Assembly (NCBI GenBank): GCA_024277655.1
Contig: JAJRUT010000122.1
Location: 1 to 53,624, forward strand
Length of the DNA: 53,624 nt
Origin: Deltaproteobacteria bacterium
GTDB lineage: Bacteria > Desulfobacterota > Desulfobulbia > Desulfobulbales > SURF-16
Direction: 5' to 3'
In this document: positions 1 to 8,899 of the stretch, one piece after another
Numbering within the stretch: the first letter of the stretch is position 1
Layout: each line of letters starts with the position of its first letter
Notes under the pieces: model-generated
Databases searched by the model: none
The model's input: the letters and a program-made list of their open reading frames with translations, nothing else
Told to the model about the DNA's origin: nothing
Program-made: the position numbers and the translations under genes

Positions 1-14
1 GGGGGGGAGTGGAA

Positions 15-1964
15 TTAGAGCTTTGTTTTCATCTCTTCAAGCTTTTCCTGGGCGGATTCCCACTTGGCGTAGGTACGTGCAAGTGTGCGCTCTGCGACTG
101 AGTATTGCTTTGATTTTTCGGTGAATTTTAGTTGATCCTGATAAAGTTCAGGGTCGGCAAGGCATTGCTCAAGTTTAGCTTTAAGCTCTTCCTGAGTTTC
201 GATTTCCCGTTCAAGTCTTACCACTTCTTTTTTCAAGGGGCCAAGTGCCTGGGTTTCTTGCTGGCGCAGTTTGGCCTGTTCCTGACGGGCCTTTTTGCCT
301 TTGGCCTTTGGCTCAGCCTTCTTTACCTGTTTTTGTGGACTTTTTTTTGTGTCGACCAGATCCTTTGTTTTGTCAATGTAGTAACTGATATTGCCCTCGT
401 ACAGGGCGCCTATGCCATTTTTTATCTCAAGGGTTTTGTTGGTGAATTTGTCGAGGAAAAAACGGTTATGACTGACAACGATGATGGATCCGTCATATTG
501 ATCCATCGCTTCCATCAGGATATCCTGGCTGGTCATGTCAAGATGATTGGTGGGCTCATCCATAATAAGGAGGTTGGCGGGGGAGGCAATCATCTTGGCG
601 AGAGCAAGGCGAGATTTTTCCCCCCCGGAAAGTACGCCCACCCGTTTGTCCACATCATCACCTTTGAAAAGAAAGGCGCCAAGTAGTGACCTTGTTTGGG
701 TGATAGTCTTTTCCACGTCAATATTCTGCATGGTTTCAAGTACGGTGTATTGCGGATTCAGTTCCTGGGCCTGATGCTGACCAAAGTAGGAGACGATAAC
801 ATTATGGCCGAAACGTATTTCACCGCTGTCAGCCTTGACTAGCCCTGCTAGCAGCTTGACCATGGTTGATTTTCCGGCACCATTATCGCCGACAATGGCA
901 AGTTTGTCGCCCCGGGAAAGATCAAAGTTGAGGTTATTGAGAACATGTTTACCTGGGAAACTCTTTTGCAAATTTTCCACGGTTACCATGCTTCGCCCAC
1001 TTGGGGCCGAAGGGGGGAAACGGAAGGAAACATGGGTTTCCTGATCGTCCAGCTCAATGAGTTCCATCCGGTCGAGCTGTTTCAAACGGGACTGTGCCTG
1101 TTTGGCCTTGGTGGATTTGGCCCTGAAGCGATCGACAAAACGCATGGTCTCGGCAATCTTGGCCTGCTGGTTGTCGTAGGCGGCCTTATGGATGGCAAGG
1201 CGCTCTACCTTATCCACCTCATATTTTGAATAGTTGCCCTTATAGGTGGTCAGCCTGCCAAGACTGATCTCCCAGATGGAGTTCACCAGATTGTCAAGAA
1301 AGATACGGTCGTGGGAGATAATAATGAGTCCCCCTTCATAGCTTTTAAGGAAATCCTCAAGCCAGGTGAGGGTGTGGACATCGAGGTGATTGGTGGGTTC
1401 ATCAAGCAGCAAAAAGGATGGTTTGGCAAGGAGTTGTTTAGCCAGCATTAGGCGCATAAGCCAGCCCCCTGAGAAGGAGGAGCAGGGACTGCTAAAGTCG
1501 GAGGTTTTAAACCCAAGTCCCATCAGCACCTTTTCGATGGATGATTGCATGGAAAAAATATCACCGGCGTCAAGGTCGTGTTGCAGGCTACCCTGCTGCT
1601 CTAGGAGCTTTGCCATTTCAGCAGAATCTTCCTGGGCCGTACTTAATTTGTCGTGGATTACGGCAAGTTTAGCCTGTTTTTCAAGGAGATCTGCAAAGGC
1701 GGTTTCGGCCTCCTTGTACAGGCTCTCATTCATGTCAATGCCGGTGATTTCCTGAGCAAGATAGCCTGTAGTGTCGCCCTTTGCTCTTTTGATGATGCCG
1801 GGGTCGGTCACCGTCTCACCGGCAATCATCTTTAGAAGGGTTGATTTGCCGGTGCCGTTTACCCCGACCAGGCCTATCCGATCCTTATTATTGATCCGAC
1901 CCGAAACGTTACGAAAGATATGTTTCTCCCCATATTGCAGGGAAAGATCATTGATGGTAATCAT
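15..1964 (-). CDS. ABC-F family ATPase (Uup/YheS-like)
   Basis: Soluble tandem ATPase of the ABC-F family, which acts on ribosomes or in translation rather than in transport. Two complete ABC domains are visible. The first has Walker A GVNGTGKST near residue 34, an SGGW signature near 165 and LLLDEPTNHLD near 186. The second has GDNGAGKST near 358, LSGGEKSRLAL near 448 and MDEPTNHLD near 470. Between them lies a charged linker (about 240-310) of the P-site tRNA interaction motif type. A Lys/Glu-rich coiled-coil tail fills residues 540-649, as in Uup and YdiF relatives. There is no membrane segment. At 649 aa the length is usual for members with the C-terminal coil. The exact subfamily cannot be fixed by eye. 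Confidence 0.95.
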   Translation of the reverse strand: MITINDLSLQYGEKHIFRNVSGRINNKDRIGLVGVNGTGKSTLLKMIAGETVTDPGIIKRAKGDTTGYLAQEITGIDMNESLYKEAETAFADLLEKQAKLAVIHDKLSTAQEDSAEMAKLLEQQGSLQHDLDAGDIFSMQSSIEKVLMGLGFKTSDFSSPCSSFSGGWLMRLMLAKQLLAKPSFLLLDEPTNHLDVHTLTWLEDFLKSYEGGLIIISHDRIFLDNLVNSIWEISLGRLTTYKGNYSKYEVDKVERLAIHKAAYDNQQAKIAETMRFVDRFRAKSTKAKQAQSRLKQLDRMELIELDDQETHVSFRFPPSAPSGRSMVTVENLQKSFPGKHVLNNLNFDLSRGDKLAIVGDNGAGKSTMVKLLAGLVKADSGEIRFGHNVIVSYFGQHQAQELNPQYTVLETMQNIDVEKTITQTRSLLGAFLFKGDDVDKRVGVLSGGEKSRLALAKMIASPANLLIMDEPTNHLDMTSQDILMEAMDQYDGSIIVVSHNRFFLDKFTNKTLEIKNGIGALYEGNISYYIDKTKDLVDTKKSPQKQVKKAEPKAKGKKARQEQAKLRQQETQALGPLKKEVVRLEREIETQEELKAKLEQCLADPELYQDQLKFTEKSKQYSVAERTLARTYAKWESAQEKLEEMKTKL

Positions 1965-2087
1965 GGCGACATCGCTGGTTGTTCAAGGAGGGTGCGTTGG
2001 CACGTCCTCCTGTGAAAGATTTATAGAAAATGGTTTACGCCCCGCTTGGTAGCATAAAAAACGGGCGAGTGCTTGGAGAAAATGAAG

Positions 2088-2903
2088 ATGACAACAGGGG
2101 GACTGGTTTTTTCCACGGAATTTGCGGGTTGGCAGAAGACTGTTCCCCGTTTACTGGAGCAGGCGCAACTGCTTTCTGTTATTAAGGCCACGGGCAGGAA
2201 GGTTCTCCTGCTGGTTAATCTGGTGGAAGATTTAGCCCCGCCGATTACAACGCCGGTGGATTGCGTGCGAGAGGTGGTTTGTTATCTTAAAAAACAGGGC
2301 GTGCAAGATCTGGTGATCGCTGCGGGGTGTGGTTCCACCCGGTATGAAACTAAACATTGTTTTACTACCCTTGGCTATGACAGGCTCAGCCGGGATGAGC
2401 AGGTCGAGCTTATTGATCTGAATCATGAGCCATGCAAAGTTCTGAGTAATCCTGAATGCCGCTGTTTTCCCAAAATGTATTTGCCTAAATTGCTATTTGA
2501 GGTGTTTTTGATTTCAATTCCGGTACTTAAGGCTCATACCCTGGCTGGGGTGACCCTTACCATGAAAAATATGATGGGTGCGCCTCCCCCTGCCCAGTAC
2601 CAACAGGGCGGACATTGGAAAAAATCTTCATTCCATGCCAATATGGATGAGGCCATCTTCGATTTGAACCGTTATCGTACCCCCGATTTTACCCTGCTTG
2701 ATGCCAGCATCGGTATGCAGGAGGCCCATCTCTTTGGGCCGGAGTGTCATCCTCCGAAAAACAAAATTGCCTGTGGTTTTGATCCGGTTGCTATTGATGC
2801 CTGGGGTGCTGATCTACTCGGTTTTGGTTGGCAAACCATTGACCATATACGCAGGGGAGATGGGGTACTCGGGACAGGGTCGTATAGCGAGCGACGACTA
2901 TAA
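2088..2903 (+). CDS. DUF362 domain protein
   Basis: Protein of about 271 aa resembling the DUF362 family, whose members are often linked to iron-sulfur or corrinoid metabolism in anaerobes but have no proven reaction. Family-like segments are a DLVIAAGCGSTRYET stretch near residue 85, a VLKAHTLAGVTLTMKNMMG segment near 155 in the family's usual K-x-H...KN context, and a C-terminal DPVAIDAWGADLLG stretch. No CxxCxxC ferredoxin motif is present. The frame opens at a TTG (2073), but GGAG at 2075-2078 is best spaced for ATG 2088; ATG 2082 is the alternative. It is transcribed divergently from the ABC-F gene. Confidence 0.75.
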   Translation: MTTGGLVFSTEFAGWQKTVPRLLEQAQLLSVIKATGRKVLLLVNLVEDLAPPITTPVDCVREVVCYLKKQGVQDLVIAAGCGSTRYETKHCFTTLGYDRLSRDEQVELIDLNHEPCKVLSNPECRCFPKMYLPKLLFEVFLISIPVLKAHTLAGVTLTMKNMMGAPPPAQYQQGGHWKKSSFHANMDEAIFDLNRYRTPDFTLLDASIGMQEAHLFGPECHPPKNKIACGFDPVAIDAWGADLLGFGWQTIDHIRRGDGVLGTGSYSERRL

Positions 2904-2944
2904 GTCTTCACCGTCTTGATACGGCAATATAAATTATTATTGTG

Positions 2945-3757
2945 CTACTTCCTGCGCTCGATGGCAAGTTCCCGACATATCTGGGCGGAAATCTCTTCGA
3001 TTGATTTCTTGGTGGATGAAATATAGGGGATATCATACTTCAGAAAGGTTTGCTGGGCCTGCTGAACCTCCTGACGGCAGGTGGCCATCTTGGCGTAGTT
3101 GCTGTTGGAATAACGCTTTTCCCGGATCTGGTGGAGGATCTCAGGTGCGGCCATAAGACCCACCGTCCGTTCCTTGTTGGCGACGATCTGTTCGGGAAGG
3201 TGGTATTTGCCCAGATACTCAGAGGTTAAGGGGAAGTTTGCGGTTTTAAGGCCCATATGGGTGGCAAGATAGACGCTAACCGGAGTTTTCCCGGCCCGGG
3301 AGACGCCCAGGATAATGATGTCAGCCTTGTCATACTCGTTGGTCTTTGCCCCATCGTCATGATCCATACAGTAGTTGATGGCCTCAACCTGGGCATTCAT
3401 CGCCGTATCTTCCTGGTGATAGGTATAGCCCGGCACCCGGAGGGGTTTGGCTTCAAGGCAGTGGGCCAGGCGATTGAGGTGGTAGGCAAACCCGTCAAAA
3501 AAATCGACATTGGCATGGTCAAAGATATTGCGGACATCAGGGCTCATCAGGGTGGTAAAGATAATGGGCTGCAATCCGGATGATTCTTCAAGAATCTGGG
3601 CCAGGGTATTTCGCGCCTCATCCACGGTTTGGACAAAGGGAAAGGTGTGTTCGGTGAATGAAATTTCCGGAAATTGACAGGTGAGTGCCCGGCCAAGTGT
3701 TTGGGCAAGAATGCCCGTTGAATCAGAGATGTAATAGATGTCTTTTGAAGTCCACAT
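2945..3757 (-). CDS. ppsR: Bifunctional PPDK / PEP synthase regulatory protein
   Basis: DUF299 family enzyme. In characterised members it is a kinase and pyrophosphorylase that inactivates and reactivates pyruvate phosphate dikinase or PEP synthase on a threonine next to the catalytic histidine. Visible features are the N-terminal YYISDSTGILAQTLGRAL segment and the central P-loop-like GVSRAGKTPVSVYLA near residue 150. The length of 270 aa is usual for the family. The start at 3757 gives the expected N-terminus a few residues before the ISDSTG motif. It implies that the organism controls the pyruvate/PEP node; the target enzyme is not in the window. Confidence 0.93.
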   Translation of the reverse strand: MWTSKDIYYISDSTGILAQTLGRALTCQFPEISFTEHTFPFVQTVDEARNTLAQILEESSGLQPIIFTTLMSPDVRNIFDHANVDFFDGFAYHLNRLAHCLEAKPLRVPGYTYHQEDTAMNAQVEAINYCMDHDDGAKTNEYDKADIIILGVSRAGKTPVSVYLATHMGLKTANFPLTSEYLGKYHLPEQIVANKERTVGLMAAPEILHQIREKRYSNSNYAKMATCRQEVQQAQQTFLKYDIPYISSTKKSIEEISAQICRELAIERRK

Positions 3758-3826
3758 CTTTACCTGTGTACACTGTTTTATGTTGAATTGCCAGTGGTTC
3801 CTTGCTGGCTGAGTGGTTGTGCCTAT

Positions 3827-4678
3827 TTAGGCGACAAGCCAGTTTTGAAATTCTTTAAAAAAATTATTTTGCAGAAAATTCTTCTGGTTCAGGTGCCGTA
3901 ATGGTGAGCGTTCCTCGTTTCCCGCCACTGCCTTTACCGCCCTGTCTGTGAGGGGGATGGTGAAAGGGGAGAGTCTTGGATGTTTTTCGATGTTTTCTGC
4001 TATTTCAGCCATCATCTCTCTGGAGTGGTTCTGGTATTTTTGATCTTGTCCTTCCCGGTCTTGCAGGACCTCTCCCTGTTTATCCAGGAAGTCGCTGATC
4101 TGTTTCCAGCGGGTAGCAAGGAGATTCTGTTCCTGTATTTCGTCATTCTTTTCAGGTAGGTCCATGTCGCGAAAGGCATCAACTAAACTTTCGTTATCAG
4201 CAGGAATGGCGTGGTAGCTTGTGATTTGGCTTGCGGTTATCTGGGTCTGGGTGAACGAAGCATCAAGACTTGCAAGGGAACCTAGATCGCCAAGGCTCAT
4301 GGCCCGGACCATTGCCTGTCCATAATCGCCATTGAAAAAGTCACTAGCAATGGTGGTTAACGATTCGTAGAGGTTGGCAATATCGGCAAGCTCCTGCTCA
4401 TTGAGATCACCCTCAACAGTAAAGGTCAGGGATTCTGTCATGGCAGCCTGGGCGCTAAATGTCATGCCACTTGCCAGCGGGGTGGCAAAGGATTCGCTAC
4501 TCATTTTGAGACTGGTCATGGAGCTTTGGCTGAAGGTAACCACATCGCCCTCATCGGTGATGATGGAAATATCCCCCGTCTTCTCCTGGTAACTCTGGTG
4601 TTGGAGAGACTGGCTGCTAACGCTGTTACCGTAAGCTTGCGACTGATTTGGAGTAAGGCTGTTTGATCCGATCTGCAT
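3827..4678 (-). CDS. Hypothetical protein, Ser/Gln-rich N-terminus
   Basis: I do not recognise this 283 aa protein. It starts with a Ser/Gln/Asn-rich stretch (about residues 1-60), followed by a mixed alpha-helical region and a charged segment near 195-235 rich in Gln, Asp and Glu. It ends in a basic and aromatic tail. There is no signal peptide, membrane helix, Cys motif or P-loop. The layout resembles proteins sometimes annotated DUF5610, but I cannot confirm that. It sits between the PPDK regulator and glycogen phosphorylase on the same strand, with about 70-80 bp gaps, and may be co-transcribed with them. An A-rich run precedes the ATG. Confidence 0.6.
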   Translation of the reverse strand: MQIGSNSLTPNQSQAYGNSVSSQSLQHQSYQEKTGDISIITDEGDVVTFSQSSMTSLKMSSESFATPLASGMTFSAQAAMTESLTFTVEGDLNEQELADIANLYESLTTIASDFFNGDYGQAMVRAMSLGDLGSLASLDASFTQTQITASQITSYHAIPADNESLVDAFRDMDLPEKNDEIQEQNLLATRWKQISDFLDKQGEVLQDREGQDQKYQNHSREMMAEIAENIEKHPRLSPFTIPLTDRAVKAVAGNEERSPLRHLNQKNFLQNNFFKEFQNWLVA

Positions 4679-4757
4679 GATTGACTCCCTTTAAAAAAAA
4701 AGAACGTTTCAGTAATTGTCGGAATAAAGAGCCGTGAACTTAAATGAAAATCAGGGA

Positions 4758-6962
4758 TTATTCATCCCGGTCACTGTCATAGGCCTTTTGCAGGTAATTT
4801 ATGTGTTTTTGGCTTGTCGGTGGGAGTTTAAGGTCGTAGCGGTTGACATATTCTGCTGCCATCCGATCGGTGTTAAAAATGGGAATATTCAGCTCGATAT
4901 TTCGCAAACACTTGTCAATATAACCCTCCTGTTCATGGTCATAGAAGGCGGCAAGGATATCTGGCAGGATCTCGTACAGGGATGCGGCATCCTCGGCATA
5001 GAGCAGGGTTGATTTATCTTCACTGAGGCAGGCATTGTCAACATTTGTTTCCAGGCCAAATTTCCAGCCGGTGAGCCCGTCGTGGTACCCCTCGGCCCAC
5101 CAGCCATCCATGATGGAGATGTTCGGGACACCGTTCATGGCAGCCTTCATGCCGCTTGTACCACTGGCCTCCAGGGGGCGTTTGGGGCTGTTGAGCCAGG
5201 CATGGACACCGGCCACCATGAGTTTGGCAATTTTCATGTCATAGTTGGGGATAAATACTAGTTTGCCAAGGCCATTTGTTTTTTCAAACAGCTCTTCCTG
5301 GATAAAGAGGATCTGTTTAATTAGTTTTTTACCCGGTTCATCAGCCGGGTGGGCCTTGCCAGCGAAAATAAAATTGATCGGGCTATTTGTTTTGTTGATG
5401 ATGTCTGCCAGTCTGTCTATATCGTCAAAGATAAGATCCGCCCGCTTATAGGTTGAGAAACGCCTGGCAAAACCGATGGTATATACATCTGGCGAGAGGA
5501 GACTCTTATGTTGCAGGTCCTGATAGGATAGGTAGTTCGGTGGGTCAATCCAGGTCTCAAGGGTCTTGTTCCGGTGGGTGACAAGCATGGTATTTACATA
5601 GGAAATAAGGGCCTTGGTGTCGGTGTCCCAGGCCTGCTTGAAGTAGGCGCGGAACTTGGCATGTTTGTGGAGTCTCTTGCAGTTTGCAAAGACGTTGGGG
5701 GAGTGTTGCCAGCCATGGAGTTCTTTAAAGCTATCATAGAGTTCGGCCTTGGCGTCACTGATCCAGGTGAGATGATGGACTCCATTGGTTATGGCGGATA
5801 TTTTCTTCGCAAACTGGGGGAATTGTTTGCGGGTTACACCCCGGTGGAGGCGTGATACCGAGTTTGTTGCCCGATTGACCCGCATTGCCAGGGTGGTGAA
5901 ATTATACACACTGGACTGTTCGTCATCAATGGCAAGGAGGTGAAGAATCCGTTGACAGAAGGTGTGGCCAAAATGGGAATACATGGCCTTGTCGAAGCGG
6001 TCATGGCCTGCCTTTACCGGTGTGTGTATTGTATAGACCACATTGGCCGCGACCTCATCGGCCGCATTGATGATGTCCTCGTCTGAAGCAAGAATATGAT
6101 AATCACTGCCAAGGTTTTCCTGAAGTTTTGAGGCGATGAGGGTGAGGATGGCCACAACGCCGTGCTGTTCATTAAGATGCAGGGTTGAAACCTTGAAGCC
6201 GAGAGCTTTGAGGGCGGGGATGACTCCGGCGCCAAGCAAACGTCTTTGGATGATTTTATGTTGATCTGTACGACTTTCATAAAGATGCTGGGCCGACTCC
6301 TGAATCCAGTCGGGGGATGAGGGGATGGCATAGTCCAGAAGTATTTCCGGAGTAAAGTAGTCAAGGGTATGGTTTAGTTCAAGTTTTAACCAAATTCTGG
6401 CACATGCTTCTGTTTTCTTGTCTTTGTCGCCAAAGAAAGGAATTTTTATTTCTAGGGGCAAAGAGGGGTTTTCAGGGTCCTTGAGTAGATATAATGAAGG
6501 GGTGTTCTCCGGCGACCAGTCGGTTGCGGTTGAAATTTGTCCCAGGGTGGCGTCAACAAGCTGGGAGAAATAGCCCTTGCGATAGAGGAGTGAGACAGCC
6601 ACCGCCGGTATTTTCATTTCGGCAAGACTCTTTAAGGTGTCACCGGCCAGAATGCCAAGTCCTCCGCCGTAGTTTGGTATTTTCTGAGGCCCATTCAAAA
6701 AAAGTTTAGCGTAATGGTCGAAGGTGGAGTTTGTTGATTTGGTAATTTGCAGGTCATGCAATTGTTTTTGCACAGGGTGAAAGACATCGAGATCCGCGCC
6801 GATCTCCATGGTGACATAGGCAACACTGTTTGGAGTCTCTCTGGTTAGGTTGTGCCATACAGTGTCAAAATTTTTCTGGGAAATTCCAAAAAAAGTACCC
6901 CACTTGTTTGAGGCAATCATTCCTGAAACAGCAGATTCCTGATCGGTTATAGTGTTGGTCAT
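4758..6962 (-). CDS. glgP: Alpha-glucan (glycogen) phosphorylase, GT35
   Basis: PLP-dependent phosphorylase releasing glucose-1-phosphate from storage glucans. At 734 aa it belongs to the shorter bacterial type rather than the MalP/GlgP type of about 800 aa. Visible features are YVTMEIG near residue 50, the NYGGGLGILAGD substrate loop near 97, and the C-terminal EASGTSGMKAAMNG segment, whose lysine is the expected PLP-binding residue. This is followed by the SIMDGWWAEGY stretch characteristic of the short class. No signal peptide is present, so it is cytoplasmic. It implies glycogen storage. No other glg gene is in the window. Confidence 0.95.
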   Translation of the reverse strand: MTNTITDQESAVSGMIASNKWGTFFGISQKNFDTVWHNLTRETPNSVAYVTMEIGADLDVFHPVQKQLHDLQITKSTNSTFDHYAKLFLNGPQKIPNYGGGLGILAGDTLKSLAEMKIPAVAVSLLYRKGYFSQLVDATLGQISTATDWSPENTPSLYLLKDPENPSLPLEIKIPFFGDKDKKTEACARIWLKLELNHTLDYFTPEILLDYAIPSSPDWIQESAQHLYESRTDQHKIIQRRLLGAGVIPALKALGFKVSTLHLNEQHGVVAILTLIASKLQENLGSDYHILASDEDIINAADEVAANVVYTIHTPVKAGHDRFDKAMYSHFGHTFCQRILHLLAIDDEQSSVYNFTTLAMRVNRATNSVSRLHRGVTRKQFPQFAKKISAITNGVHHLTWISDAKAELYDSFKELHGWQHSPNVFANCKRLHKHAKFRAYFKQAWDTDTKALISYVNTMLVTHRNKTLETWIDPPNYLSYQDLQHKSLLSPDVYTIGFARRFSTYKRADLIFDDIDRLADIINKTNSPINFIFAGKAHPADEPGKKLIKQILFIQEELFEKTNGLGKLVFIPNYDMKIAKLMVAGVHAWLNSPKRPLEASGTSGMKAAMNGVPNISIMDGWWAEGYHDGLTGWKFGLETNVDNACLSEDKSTLLYAEDAASLYEILPDILAAFYDHEQEGYIDKCLRNIELNIPIFNTDRMAAEYVNRYDLKLPPTSQKHINYLQKAYDSDRDE

Positions 6963-7557
6963 GGTCTATGGCTCATTGGAAATAGGAGTCTGGTGACGGG
7001 TTAATGGTACATTGGAAAACTAGATATTTTGTTCGAGAACAAGGAACAGTGAAAATAAAAATAGCATCATATTAGTGATATGAGAGCATTTTTATTTTTA
7101 CTGAGACGCAGTAATCGGGCAAAGTAGCAGTTTTGCAGGTGGCCTTAATTTTTAACGCCAAGGGAAGATCATTATACCCCATAGGAAAAGCCCGTTCAAT
7201 ATGGACTTTTAAGGGGACTGATTGGTGTGTGCAACTGTCTGTTTTTGTGGTAAAATAGTTTTGAGCCTCCCCGTGGTTATGTTCTCTGGGGGGGCAACCT
7301 GAGGGCGGGGGGGGATAATTGTTTGGAATTTATAGGGATAAGTGAAAATAATCATTGAATTACCCAGGAGTTTTCTTTAATGTAACTGAGAAATAGTGGA
7401 TATTGTTCTTTTATTCCTGTTCCATGAATGATAATATTCTTTTTTTGCAGTGTGGGGCATGGCCTTATCAGCTTGCAGACAATGAGTTGATAAATATTTT
7501 AGTGAAATACGTTGAATTTAAAGTGTTTTTTTGATGCTTATTGAAAAGGAGAGTTCC
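6963..7557. other. Long non-coding gap with two hairpins
   Basis: This 595-bp gap separates the divergent glgP and pal genes and contains no convincing coding frame. An A/T-rich inverted repeat at 7052-7098 pairs an AAAATAAAAAT arm with ATTTTTATTTT around an ATATTAGTGATAT core. A second hairpin at 7265-7295 has a GCCTCCCC arm and a GGGGGGGC arm. Several G runs follow at 7303-7314. A GATAAT box at 7430 could be a -10 for pal, but I see no well-spaced -35. Both gene promoters presumably lie here. Confidence 0.4.
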
Positions 7558-8145
7558 ATGAAAGAAAATATTGGTAAAGCCTTGTGTGTTTCTGGGATGG
7601 TTGCGTCACTTGCTCTGTTTGCTTCCGGTTGTGCGAAGCAGGATGTGCCCAGTGATCCGGCTGAAGATAATGCTAAAGTCGAGGATGCTACACCTTATGA
7701 GCCGGCTGCCCCTGCAGACACTGGTGATACCGCAGGTGCTGTTGAGTCTATTGATAACGATGGTGGTAATACCAGTTCTGTTGCTACTTTCAAGTTTGTC
7801 GAAGGGCGTATCCATGAGGGGATGTTGCCGATCTATTTTGACTTTGACAGTTCCGTTATTCGTGATGATCAAAAGGGTCGTATTGAGGGAAATGCCGAGT
7901 TCCTGAAGGCAAATGCTGATTATGTAATCACCATTGAAGGCAATACCGATGACCGTGGCACCAACGTCTACAATGTCGCCCTTGGTGAACGTCGTGCTCA
8001 GGTTGCCAAGAAATACATGATGAATCTCGGTGTTGCCGGGAGTCGGATTTACACAGTGAGTTATGGCGAAGAAAAACCTCTCCTCTTCGACCAGGATGAG
8101 TATTCATGGTCGCAGAATCGTCGTGATGACTTTGTGATTCAGTAA
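7558..8145 (+). CDS. pal: Peptidoglycan-associated lipoprotein (OmpA family)
   Basis: Outer-membrane lipoprotein of the Tol-Pal type that binds peptidoglycan through a C-terminal OmpA-like domain. The 195 aa product has an N-terminal signal with lipobox LFASGC (Cys about residue 24), then an acidic, Pro/Ala-rich linker. The OmpA_C domain follows, with YFDFDSSVIRDD near 100, the EGNTDDRGTNVYNVALGERRA peptidoglycan-binding motif near 140 and YGEEKP near 177. I chose ATG 7558 because AAAGGAGAG sits just upstream; the upstream TTG (7531) would put extra residues before the signal peptide. Other tol genes are absent here. A hairpin terminator follows. Confidence 0.92.
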   Translation: MKENIGKALCVSGMVASLALFASGCAKQDVPSDPAEDNAKVEDATPYEPAAPADTGDTAGAVESIDNDGGNTSSVATFKFVEGRIHEGMLPIYFDFDSSVIRDDQKGRIEGNAEFLKANADYVITIEGNTDDRGTNVYNVALGERRAQVAKKYMMNLGVAGSRIYTVSYGEEKPLLFDQDEYSWSQNRRDDFVIQ

Positions 8146-8170
8146 AGTGCTTTAGAGTTTGTGTTACGAA

Positions 8171-8203
8171 AGGCCGGGGTTTTTTTACCCTCGGCCTTTT
8201 TTT
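8171..8203 (+). terminator. Rho-independent terminator of pal
   Basis: The arm AGGCCGGGG pairs with CCCTCGGCCT around a T-rich loop, followed by a T run. It lies 25 bp after the pal stop and before ompH. Confidence 0.8.
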
Positions 8204-8260
8204 ATGAGTAGATGTGTCATTACTTAACCAGTCCAAATGAGTTGTTTAAAGGAGTTTTCA

Positions 8261-8803
8261 ATGAAGATAAATCGTTCTGTTGTCCTTGTTATTGTGAGTT
8301 GTCTGTTGTTGGTTGTATCCTTAACGAGTCCTGTTCTTGCGGCAGAGACGAAAGTTGCCTTTGTGTCGATTCAGGCGGTTCTGTTTGGTTCCAAAGATGG
8401 CCAGGTGGCTCAGAAGATCATTAAGGCCAAGCAACAGGAATTGCAGAAGAAGTTTGAGGCGGAGGATGCCAAACTGCAGGCCCTGGCGAAGGAGATTGAA
8501 AAGAAACAATCGGTATGGTCTCCCGAAGTGCTCAAGGAGAAGCAGCGTACTGCCGGGGTAATGAATCGTGATTTGAAGATGAAGGCCGACGATGCCAATT
8601 ACGAGGTCAATGAGCTAAAGAAAAAGCATTTACAACCAATTATTGGTCGTCTTGATGGCGTGTTGAAGACCTATGGACAAGAGCATGGTTACACCATGAT
8701 TATTGATTCCGATGTGGCGTCGAGAAGTGGAATGATCGTCTTCGGTGATCCTAGTATTGATATCACCAAGGAGTTGGTGGGGTTACTGGATGCGGCAAAA
8801 TAG
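8261..8803 (+). CDS. OmpH/Skp family periplasmic chaperone
   Basis: Periplasmic holdase of the Skp/OmpH family that escorts unfolded outer-membrane proteins. The 180 aa product has a Sec signal peptide ending at PVLAAE (about residues 1-27). Next comes the family's KVAFVSIQAVLFGS strand, a long Lys/Glu/Gln-rich coiled coil (about 50-130), and a C-terminal YTMIIDSDVA...DITKELVGLLD segment closing the beta core. ATG 8261 is preferred because AAAGGAG lies 6-12 bases upstream; an in-frame ATG at 8237 has no such site and would displace the signal peptide. The gene follows pal but is separated from it by a terminator. Confidence 0.9.
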   Translation: MKINRSVVLVIVSCLLLVVSLTSPVLAAETKVAFVSIQAVLFGSKDGQVAQKIIKAKQQELQKKFEAEDAKLQALAKEIEKKQSVWSPEVLKEKQRTAGVMNRDLKMKADDANYEVNELKKKHLQPIIGRLDGVLKTYGQEHGYTMIIDSDVASRSGMIVFGDPSIDITKELVGLLDAAK

Positions 8804-8835
8804 TTTTTAAAGCAAAGAAGAGAAGTAAAAAAAAA

Positions 8836-8866
8836 GCCCACCATGAAAATATGGTGGGCTTTTTTT
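8836..8866. terminator. Bidirectional terminator between ompH and dxs
   Basis: GCCCACCAT pairs perfectly with ATGGTGGGC. An A run lies on the left and a T run on the right, so it can serve both converging genes. Confidence 0.88.
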
Positions 8867-8899
8867 GGTATTTTTCGGCAATTTTGCCGGTGTGAATGG

